A DNA stretch of 10,416 bases, taken from Temnopleurus reevesii. Taxonomy: Eukaryota > Echinodermata > Echinoidea > Temnopleuroida > Temnopleuridae. The stretch spans positions 78,605 to 89,020 of the forward strand of contig BQKZ01001588.1 in NCBI GenBank assembly GCA_036244855.1, given 5' to 3'. Every line of letters begins with the position of its first letter. The stretch's first letter is position 1. Made by a program: the position numbers and the translations under genes. The notes beneath the pieces were generated by a model, which worked only from the letters and a program-made list of their open reading frames with translations, did not search any database and had not been told where the DNA came from. Shown piece after piece: positions 1 to 8,375 of this stretch.

Positions 1-398
1 GGGGGGGGGTGGGAAGTGGTCGGGATCTGTAGCCACTTTTTCAGTTGATACGTGCAAGCATTTGGGAGTATGAAAAATGGCATAGCCCGACACTTTTTTT
101 TTTTAAACTTTCCGCTGTGCCTTAGTTAGAAACTCATTCATTGCATCCAAACAAGTTCATATCAGGTAATGCTTTATTTACCTGTATATATGCATTATTA
201 TTAATATCCACATACCCTAACATCACAGCTCAGTAGATCCATTAGTGACTGCGCTATAGCCTATACATTAGATAACCATTATTATCATTAGTGTTATTAT
301 CATCATTATTATTATTTAATTTGTTTTAGAGAAACAAGTAATCATAAGTGATCAGAAATTAGCAACAACAAAAAAAAAATAAACAAATAAAAATCCGG
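1..398. other. Unassigned AT-rich DNA
   Basis: It opens in a G-run and contains T-runs and the ATT tract. I see no exon with good splice sites, no RNA gene and no transposon ends. Confidence 0.5.
279..320. repeat. Short ATT-rich microsatellite
   Basis: ATTATTATCATTAGTG followed by ATTATCATCATTATTATTAT, an imperfect triplet tract upstream of the SINE at 399. Confidence 0.6.
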
Positions 399-600
399 AC
401 GGACCAGTGACCTGTCGGTCTAGCAACCAAGGGGTCACGGGATCGAATCCATGTATTTCGGGTGCTGTGATTTTTTTCACCGATTTTTCACTAAAGATGT
501 GCAATATTGCACCAGAAAATGTGCTCTTAGTGTTGTATTTGTTTGCACCTTTGAAGTGCAATGTTGCATCTTTATTTCTAAGTGTACTTTAGTGTTGTGT
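399..600 (+). repeat. tRNA-derived SINE, plus strand
   Basis: A tRNA-like head has an A-box-like CCAGTGACCTGTCGGTCTAG and a B-box-like GGGATCGAATCC (439-450). The body contains GCAATATTGCACC and TTGCATCTTTATTTCTAAGT. Similar body strings (GCAATATTG, TTGCATC, TTTTCTAAGTAT) follow the SINE heads near 2450 and 4190, so the three belong to related families. It is preceded by an A-rich tract. Confidence 0.55.
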
Positions 601-1330
601 TTTTACACTGATTCCCCTCCAATCGTCAGTTAATTCATGTGTACCTCTTCGAACAGATTAATGGAACGGGTACCTGGTCATATTTGAAAATATTCCTTGT
701 CAGTTTTAACCGAAATTGGAGTTTAACTCAAACGAACTCATCCCACTTCAATTTGACACATAATGTTGTTTCACCCATACGTTCGTCTGCCATTGCGGTG
801 ATGCATGGTTGTGGTGGGATTGATGGTAATGACCGCACACCACTAATTATGTCAGGTGATCATTGTTGGTCAGGTGACATCGTACCAAAGATATTCATAT
901 AACTAAAAGAAATAATAAGATGAATTAAATGGCATATATTCCAGCTATGGTTTACATATGAGCATTAAAAGCAATTATTGGTGGTTTGGATGAGTCACGT
1001 GAGATGGCAGGAATCGGTGCAAATGGGAGTTTAGGGCAATTTTTTTCAGTCTTGTGCAAAACTCCATATCCCAACATGGTCCCAGCCAATTTATAGGTAG
1101 TTTAATTTTCAGACCCTTTTCTGAGAGAATGAGCTGAAAGACCACCCTTCATATTTCATGAAGATTAAGAAAATAAGATAATCTACTAACACTTCAAGTC
1201 TGAATGTTACTGTTCCTAGCACTTATTTTTGATAAATTTTTACTTTTTACTTTTTTACACATGAGTCAATGGGAATTTAATTAGCATAGTATGCACCCTA
1301 GTAGCAGCAATTTGTCCCCTTGCCTCTGCA
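601..1330. other. Unassigned DNA between SINE and foldback element
   Basis: An 87-codon open frame at 639-902 has no recognisable domain, no helix pattern like the gene and no splice context, and I treat it as chance. The missing first exon of the gene could lie here or further left, but I could not identify it. Confidence 0.45.
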
Positions 1331-1502
1331 GAGTTGTTCATTCTAAAGTTGTTCGTAGATCTATTCAAGACTCTACGAACGATTGGTGACCCTACTTATG
1401 CGCGATTCAGCGCCAGGGGTTGTCATTTCGTGCAGGAAAGGGTCACCAGTAGTTCATAGAGTCGTGCGTAGATCAACGCACAACTTTATGAAACACTCAA
1501 TC
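1331..1502. mobile_element. Foldback element, about 172 bp
   Basis: Arms of about 60 bases are inverted around a short centre at about 1395-1437. The left arm includes AAAGTTGTTCGTAGATCT and CGATTGGTGACCCT. The right arm, reversed, includes AAAGTTGTGCGTTGATCT and TACTGGTGACCCT. The outer ends (GAGTTGTTCAT and reversed GAGTGTTTCAT) also pair. No open frame and no clear target duplication. A non-autonomous DNA transposon is the likely origin. Confidence 0.65.
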
Positions 1503-1812
1503 CGGGGCGATGTTTCACCAAGAAACTAAAGACTTTACAAATATCTGGTATCAATTTCTATGCTACATACGTGTAATGATTATCAATAATTAAGCACAAG
1601 AACGGATACCAGTCGTTCTTAAAGTCGTTTCTGCAGTCTTTCTTATCTTGGAGAAACACCGGCCTGGGAAGTGTTACACCAATATAAGAACAACTTTAAG
1701 AACGGCTGGATTCTGTTCCTGCGCTCGATCAATGATCAAAGTTATTACCATGATTACGAGTACATTCACGAATTCATTATATTAACTATTTTCGATTTTT
1801 GTCTCCCCCTAG

Positions 1813-1913
1813 GAGCGGCAAGGAAAGCTCTGTTTTCAGCATACGGTCTCGACCTCACCGTCATCACACTCTTGTTCCTCTCATCTATCATCCTATTAGT
1901 AGGCGTGTGTAAG
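1813..1913 (+). CDS. Exon A, first copy (allele 1), membrane-segment exon
   Basis: The acceptor is a pyrimidine-rich tract ending in CCCCCTAG and the donor is AAG|GTACGT, both good matches to consensus. The exon starts inside a codon (two bases here, one upstream) and ends on a codon boundary. It encodes AARKALFSAYG followed by a hydrophobic run of about 20 residues ending LLVGVCK, a likely membrane helix with a positive residue at its cytosolic end. The second copy at 3216-3316 differs at four positions: three synonymous, and one Leu-to-Ile change in the helix. The upstream intron sequence back to about 1629 is also duplicated, so this is one allele of the exon and not a separate exon. The exon is open on both sides in this frame, which is why a longer open frame appears here. 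Confidence 0.7.
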
Positions 1914-1950
1914 GTACGTTGGCACTTATGGATAGACAGACGTTTAATTC

Positions 1951-2150
1951 AGGCTGACTCACACCTTTGCGTTTTTAGCCTGCGTCGACCCAGCGTATTT
2001 GGGCTGACAAAGACGCAGGCCATACTGTGGACCGAACGTCAGTCAATCGTCTGATCCGCGTATGCTTTGCGTCTAGGGAGTGTTTTTTTTTAATTTTCAA
2101 AACAAACGCTGGGCCGACGCAGGCTAAAACGCAATGGTGTGAGTCGGCCT
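1951..2150. mobile_element. MITE, AGGCC-end family, copy 1 (200 bp)
   Basis: The left arm is AGGCTGACTCACACCTTTGC then GTTTTTAGCCTGCGTCG, and the reversed right arm is AGGCCGACTCACACCATTGC then GTTTTAGCCTGCGTCGG. This gives inverted repeats of about 45 bp. The middle has ACTGTGGACCGAACGTCAGT. Flanks carry TTTAA-like sequence on both sides, but a target duplication is not clear. The allelic sequence near 3340-3370 lacks it. Confidence 0.8.
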
Positions 2151-2228
2151 TTAAATGGCTTCATACGAGGATGCATGAACATAAATAAATTCCCCGTTTT
2201 ACAAGCTTTAAAGAGTGTGACACTAAGG

Positions 2229-2295
2229 GAGCTCAAACCTGAGGCATGAATGATCGATTAATTCAAATGCAGACGGTTTACCGACTGAGCTGCTA
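2229..2295 (-). repeat. tRNA-like SINE head, minus strand (allele 1)
   Basis: Read on the minus strand, AGCAGCTCAGTCGGTAAAC is an A-box and a degraded GGTTTGAGCTCC is a B-box about 40 bases later, the normal tRNA spacing. It is too decayed to be a tRNA gene. The better preserved allelic copy is at 3967-4030. Confidence 0.55.
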
Positions 2296-2444
2296 CATGC
2301 TTTCGACCGATGGACAGATTTATAAGACATCAAACATTGAATCTGATCTGTTAAGTATGATAATCCATTTCATGTGAAGATTATTTTTGCTCTTGGCTAC
2401 CAACAATTGTAATGTCATAATGTCACTCGCTCTATGAGAGCAGA

Positions 2445-2632
2445 TAGACAGCTCAGTAATTAAATCGTCTGTCTTGGAATGGAGCAATCATTCATGGCGC
2501 CGGTTTGTACCCTACAGTTGCTGCGGCTTTTTGAAAATATTTTGTAAAATCTTGCAAACTTAGGAAGACCAGCAATATATTGCACCTTTCTGAAGGAGAT
2601 GTTGGTTTGCACTTGTTTTTCTAAGTATGTAT
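2445..2632 (+). repeat. tRNA-derived SINE, plus strand (allele 1)
   Basis: A-box-like AGACAGCTCAGTAATTAAAT, with the B-box decayed to CCGGTTTGTACCC (2500-2512). The body runs TATTTTGTAAAATCTTGCAA ... GCACTTGTTTTTCTAAGTAT. It aligns with 4190-4400. Confidence 0.6.
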
Positions 2633-2977
2633 ACTACCCTTCATTTAATGAATTCCTTGTTGCTAATAACGATACTGCCATACCCTTTTAGGATATCAAG
2701 GGGACAACATATTCCCGGGAACAAATTGTTTTACATCTTTGTTTGTAGTATGTATGACAATGAATTGTAATGGCATACACGTTATGAAAATTAGACATTA
2801 TTATCATAGAATTCTTTTACATCAAATAACACCAGGTCTTTTTTTTTATCGATGTATGACAATAAATTACAATTTAATACTCGTTTTAAAAAGATATATT
2901 GAATATTAATATCAACTATTTCTTGCTGTTCAGTATTTCACGCGTTTGTCAATTTGATTTCTGCATCAACACTACAG

Positions 2978-3035
2978 GACACGAAGTCCATGCTGCTACC
3001 ATACACAGTTTGCGCACCTCTTCTCGTGGTTTGTC
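2978..3035 (+). CDS. Exon B, first copy, cut by the sequence gap at 3036
   Basis: Acceptor ACTACAG is followed by 58 bases encoding DTKSMLLPYTVCAPLLVVC, then the exon is interrupted by the N. Compared with the complete copy at 4983-5075 there are three differences, all at third codon positions and all silent. The 300 or so bases upstream also match the intron before the complete copy. The truncation is therefore an assembly break, not a mutated exon. Confidence 0.65.
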
Positions 3036-3036
3036 N
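3036..3036. other. Ambiguous base / gap marking a contig join
   Basis: A single N lies inside the first copy of exon B. The left flank is mid-exon B and the right flank is intron upstream of exon A, an order that no splice model explains. It may stand for a gap of unknown size. Confidence 0.85.
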
Positions 3037-3215
3037 TTCTGCAGTCTTTCTTATCTTGGAGAAACACCGGCCTGGGAAGTGTTACACCAAAATAAGAACA
3101 ACTATAAGAACGGCTGGATTCTGTTCCTGCGCTCAATGATCAAAGTTATTACCATGATTACGTGTACATTCACGAATTCAGTATATCTGCTATTTTCGAT
3201 TTTGTCTCCCCCTAG

Positions 3216-3316
3216 GAGCGGCAAGGAAAGCTTTGTTTTCAGCATACGGTCTCGACCTCACCGTCATCACACTCTTGTTCATCTCATCTATCATCCTTTT
3301 AGTAGGCGTGTGCAAG
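3216..3316 (+). CDS. Exon A, second copy (allele 2)
   Basis: This has the same boundaries, length (101 nt) and phase as the copy at 1813-1913, with acceptor CCCCCTAG and donor AAG|GTACGT. The only protein change is Leu to Ile in the membrane helix (FLSS in allele 1, FISS here). It lies 180 bases after the N at 3036. A transcript running from exon B (ends in phase 0) into this exon (needs a base from an upstream codon) would shift frame, so it cannot be an extra in-line exon. It is best read as the same exon from the other haplotype. Confidence 0.68.
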
Positions 3317-3431
3317 GTACGTTGAAAGGCACTTATGATTATAAATAGACAATTGGTTCATAACATGGGTTCAGATTATAATAATGATAGTAATAATAAT
3401 AACAATGATAATAATAATAATAATAATAATG

Positions 3432-3473
<42 letters not shown>

Positions 3474-6400
3474 CTACTACTTCTTATAATAATAATACTA
3501 ATAATAATACTAATAATAATAGTAATGATAATAATTATTATTATATATAATAATGATAGTGACAATAATAATGATAATGATAATGATATTAATAATAATA
3601 GATGTAATTTATAATCGTAGGGCCACAAGCGCACGTACCCACTCTGCGGAGTGTTCAAGGCGATTTGCATTAATATTACCCTCGTGGCTTTAGCTCGTCG
3701 CCATCAGCGCACATGACATAAAATGAATATTCCTGTCAGGTACCCATTCACCTTACCTGGGTAGAGTGCAGTACAATGTGGATGAATTTATTGCTGAAGG
3801 AAATTAACGCCATTGTTGGGATTCGAACCCTCTAGTTGAAAGGCGAGAGTCAGAACCTCTACACCATGCAATTAACAAAAAAAGGATGCATGATCACTAC
3901 GGGCACATTTTATACATTTTTATAAATGTGCCGTATTTTACAAACTCCTAAGAATATGGCACTAATAGAGTTCAAACCCAAGCCGGATCGATGAATTCTC
4001 AGACAGACAGTTTACCGACTGAGCTGCTGGTTGATGCCGGCCGATATACAAATTTATATGACATCAAACATTGAATCTGATCTAATAAATGGGATAATCC
4101 ATTTCCTATGACGATATGTAAGAACATTTTTGCTCTTGGCTACTAGCAATTGTAATGTCATAATGTCACTCGCTCGATGATAGCAGATAGACAGCTCAGT
4201 CGGTCAATCATCTACCTCGGAATGAAGCTATCTTTTTTTGGGCGCGGGTTCGAACCCCTCCAAGATATTTTGTAAAATCTTGCAAACTGAGGAAGATGGG
4301 CAATATTGAACATTTCTGAAAGAAATGTAATACGGTATTGCACCCTTATTGCTTCCAGTGTTGCCAGAATAATATTGCATCCATTTTTCTAAGTATATAG
4401 GCTACCCTTCTTTGATTAAACTCATTGGCCCGTATTCCGATAGCGAGGTTTATTAAGTTAACCCTGGTCTAAATCTGTGGTTTAAGTATGGTTGGCAAAA
4501 GAGGCTAGAATCTCTAACCGTCAATGTTTAATTTACCAGCACATTTGGCACTTATAGTATTTAGAACTGTCTCAGAATAAAAACCTCAATAGTTTTCTAC
4601 ATTATTAGAGCATGTGAAAAGATAGCATTCAACATAAAAATCAAACATTGGAAGTAAAATTTTGGCAATTTTGGCCAACCATACTTAAACCGAGGGTTTA
4701 GACCAGGTTTAACTTAAACCTCGCTATCGGAATACCGGCCATTGTTGCTAATAACTAATTTGCCAAATACATTCAGGATATCAAATGACCATGCCATATC
4801 CCCTGAAACAAATTCTTTTACATCTAATAACTTCAAGCTTTGTTTATCTATGTATGACAATGAATTATTATGTCATGCTCGTTATGAAAATGATATTATT
4901 ATATTGAATACTAATATCAATTATTCCTTGCTGTTCAGTGTTTAACGCGTTTGTCAATTTGATTTCTGCATCAACACTACAGGACACGAAGTCCATGCTG
5001 CTACCATACACGGTTTGCGCACCTCTCCTCGTGGTTTGCCAGACAATTTCCTGGATCATTGTCTTCAGTTTTATGGTAAATATAGGGCCTCTAACATAAA
5101 GAGATACGATTAATTTATGCGATCAATCGTATTTTTTTGGTACACGTTTTGCAGTAGACTTACGTTTGATATTCATCGGAAGTTTGATTGCATCTTTTCA
5201 TGTTACAAGCGCACATAGATGTGTAACTACAGATCATATAATCCAGCAGTTCCCTGTAAATGATCCAACAGAATATTTGTCTTTTAATTAAAAAAAAAAT
5301 GGGTTAAATGCATTTTAGTCAAATTTGAATTATTTATGTCACACCATTTTGCATTTTCCCCTACAAAGTTAGAATGCATTTTCAAACCTATTATAACCAG
5401 TAAAAAGAAAATATTGCACGTACAATACTGGGTTTTCCGAAGATGTGTCTATAGTATAAACTTGCCCACTGCAGGGGGCCGTAACATAAAATAGATACCG
5501 TGATCAATTTTGTGATCAATCGAAAACCTTATGATTTCCCATTATAGACTCACGATTGATATCAATGATACGATCGAATGGAATGTTACCATACGGGGTC
5601 CAGAACAGCAATTTTTTTTCACCGAAGTTATGAATATGGACGTAACCTCCTTTAAAAATCGGCTCTTTGAATTGATGTCACGCGAGTATGGTCAGAGATA
5701 GACTTTGTTTCTGTGTAAAACCTATCAGTCACCCAAATTCAACTTGGCCATCAAGGGGTTCCGATGTGGGGTGTTAGCAATTTCATATCTAAAGCAGTAT
5801 CTGGAGAAAGCACGATTTTACTATTTTTCTCCTGAAAGCTGTTTGATGTAAAAAAAAAAAAAAAGAGAGACCTTTCTGAAAAAAAAGCAAAGTATGATCG
5901 ATTACAAAGTTCGTATAAGCTTCAAGATAATTAAAATCAATTTCGTATTATTTTCATGATAATTAGAATCAAGCATGTGTTAGCATCATGATATTTTGTA
6001 ATCAAGTTCAAATTAGGTTCATGATGATATCTGAAACCTACAAAGCATTGACCTATTCCCAGATCTCTCGTCAGTTTGTCAGTTTTGTTTTTTTTCTAAT
6101 TTTTTTCCTTATAGAATATGACACCTCTGAAACCAAAATAAAAATAAACTACACTCTCCGGGGATAATGTCACAAGGAAATTCATATCCATTGTTTAGTA
6201 TTTGTACAACAAAATTACAAGGCAGTCGTGGTGTTGAAAAGTATAAGTAAATTCAGTAGATGCATGCCAACAAGTCTTTTTGGACAGAAGGGATGTAGTC
6301 ACTTATGTAACTGAAATAATGAGAAAAAAAATAATTGCTAAAATTCTCAAACTTCACGAGATATCAATATGTCACATGCATTCAGATATTTTTGCCGTGG

Positions 6401-8326
6401 AGTATTATAGGTGAATTTCAGGCTTAAAGGGAAAGATTAGTTTTGGGAGGAGGGTGCTTCAGATATTTAACCAGTTTGTGAGCTGCAGTATAATTATTAC
6501 CATAATGCATTTTTTCAATAGTAAATTAGAGCATGTTCATAGTTTGTTTGAATGAAATCGACCTAGAAATGGCTTAATTATCGCTAAATAAAATAACCTG
6601 TTGCGGTCGTACTTCCACACAGAACATGCTTCACGTACAAAATGAACGCGAACCCACACACCGCAGACAATACCACCGATCGCACCGCCAATTTCAGACC
6701 GACGCTCTCCCGCGCTAAAGCACTTAGCACACCGCAGGAACGATGGCGTATTGACCTGTTCGACGTAAAATACATAGAATACGAGCATAAATGTACTCCT
6801 AATATCCTACATAGATATATTTAGGCATGTAAAGCAACTTGCGAATACATCAGCTCATTTAACATCAATTTCTGCATCCTGGTCATTACGAATCTATACC
6901 TTTAAGGTCAAAACAGGGAGGTCATAAAGGCCAGCTCACACCTTTGTGATTGTTACCTGCGTCGCGTCGGCCCAGCATTTCTGAGAATTAAAAACGCTCC
7001 TTGGACGCACAAAGACGCAGGTCATACGGTGGACTGACGCTCAGCGTACGCTCCTTGAGCGAAAGCCGAACGTTAGTCCACCGTCTAATCAGCGTATCAT
7101 GTGCGCTTGTGGAGCGTTTTTAATTTTTTTTAAAACGCTGGGCGGACGCAGGCTAAAAACGCAAAGGTGCGAGTTGGCCTTTAAACTGTGTAAAGTCTCA
7201 CAATCCTCACGTGTGGAACAAATAAAATCGCCAAATCAAGTCAGTAAATTGGTTCGTTACATAAATCAGGCAACTGTAACATGTTTAATCCTTAAACCCA
7301 GAATTCTTTTCTTCTATCACTGTTTGTGTTTATGCTTTTCGAAATTAAATCTCAAATATGGTTACTGTTTTTTTAATGGAATTTCTAAGGTCGGATACGA
7401 AAAGATATGTATCCATTTCACAATCTCAAAACATTTGAAAATCTCTTCTTATGTTGTCAACACTAAAACATATATCCTGCTTTTGTTTATTTCCACTAAA
7501 GGACAAGAGCGAACCCAATATTTACATCATTGACATCGCTCAGTGCGCCGCCTGGGTTGCCATCACCTCACCTTTGGTAAGTGCGGGAGAGAGGGAGGAG
7601 CATTGGAGGGAGTATTTCAAATGATAGGAAGATAAAAAGGAGAGATGTTTAGAAAGAGGAGAAGGGATGTGGAGATTTGGGTGCAAAATAGAACTGGAAG
7701 GGAAAATAGACTATTCATGCACACCCAGGATTTTGAAACGGGGGGGGGGGCTCGATTTTCCATCATCTTCAAAGATCTAACAGCAAAAAAAAAGCCATTT
7801 TCTCAATTTTGGTGCCCCTCTTAGTACATTTGGGGCCCCCTGGGTGAGCTAGGCTTACAAGCAAAAAAAAACACAACAACGACAAAAAGGGGGTCATATC
7901 ACCTCCTTTGGCGCCCCGCTGTAGCTCTGACCTCTGACCCTTGGCGCCCCCAAGGCCCCCCCCCCTCCACGGTGTGATGCGCGCACACTTTTCAACATAG
8001 CAGCAACCAGTGATGACAAAATTAAATTATCGACAATCCAACCCACAAGCCCACCTGGCCAATCAACTTACCAGCGACAGTCTAGGTCTAGGATATGATG
8101 GCGCTCTTCAATCTCTCCAGATTATACGCGGTTACAAAAGAATTATACGACAGTTACAAAAGAATGTTAAGAACTGCAGATGGCGCTATTCAGTTTCACC
8201 GTAAACAAGTCATTTGAGACGGCGGGGTACCCACTTCCTGTTACGGACATTTGTGCATGTGTGCTCCACTTTGTCAGATTTTCGATCGAAAATTCACGTT
8301 TGTTTTATACTTTTATTTGAAACGCN

Positions 8327-8375
<49 letters not shown>

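Larger units (their letters stand above)
1629..3035. repeat. Duplicated block 1, left copy (probable haplotype 1 contig end)
   Basis: From about TTCTGCAGTCTTTC to the N, this block matches 3037-5040 in order: intron start, exon A, the paired tRNA-like segments, the pre-exon B intron, and the first 58 bases of exon B. Exon A differs at 4 of 101 positions and the exon B overlap at 3 of 58. The copies differ by large insertions: the MITE at 1951-2150 here, and the SINE at about 3374-3875 and MITE at 4427-4740 in the other. Confidence 0.8.
3037..5040. repeat. Duplicated block 1, right copy (probable haplotype 2 contig start)
   Basis: Partner of 1629-3035. It begins immediately after the N with the same bases that begin the left copy and continues past the point where the left copy ends, into the remainder of exon B. 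This is the overlap pattern expected when two allelic contigs are placed side by side with a gap. Confidence 0.8.
7584..8325. repeat. Duplicated block 2, left copy (intron C-D)
   Basis: From the GA-rich start after the exon C donor to GAAACGC, this matches 8327-9081. Shared landmarks are the GATAGGAAGATAAAAAGGAGAGATG stretch, the G-run and C-run repeat, AGATGGCGCTATTCAG, and the palindrome ATTTTCGATCGAAAAT. The copy ends at the N. It carries about 70 extra bases at roughly 8080-8152. Confidence 0.8.

Noticed and set aside
639..902. Missing first exon of the membrane protein gene
   Set aside because: The frame lacks a membrane helix and suitable splice donor, and its composition is unlike the other exons.
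1671..2054. A 127-codon open frame starting upstream of exon A
   Set aside because: Only 1813-1913 has coding character. The left part is intron shared with the other allele, where the frame is broken by small indels, and the right part runs into a MITE.
1813..3316. Real tandem duplication giving mutually exclusive exons A
   Set aside because: The duplicated span includes introns and part of exon B, breaks exactly at an N, and the exon phases do not allow B to join A in frame. Allelic contigs explain it more simply.
3335..3670. Long Asn-rich and Ile-rich open frames on both strands
   Set aside because: They are translations of the AAT/ATT microsatellite and SINE body. Triplet periodicity keeps frames open without selection.
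4188..4262. A functional tRNA gene
   Set aside because: A-box and B-box are good, but there is no paired acceptor stem and the anticodon arm is disrupted by a T-run. A SINE body follows. The same holds for the heads at 399, 2445, 3967 and 3819.
5880..6040. A CRISPR-like array
   Set aside because: Units are degenerate, spacing is about 32 bases with no distinct unique spacers, and the sequence is eukaryotic. It is a weak minisatellite.
7099..7533. A 144-codon plus-strand open frame
   Set aside because: It begins inside a MITE arm, crosses AT-rich intron and enters exon C out of the gene's frame. No domain is visible.
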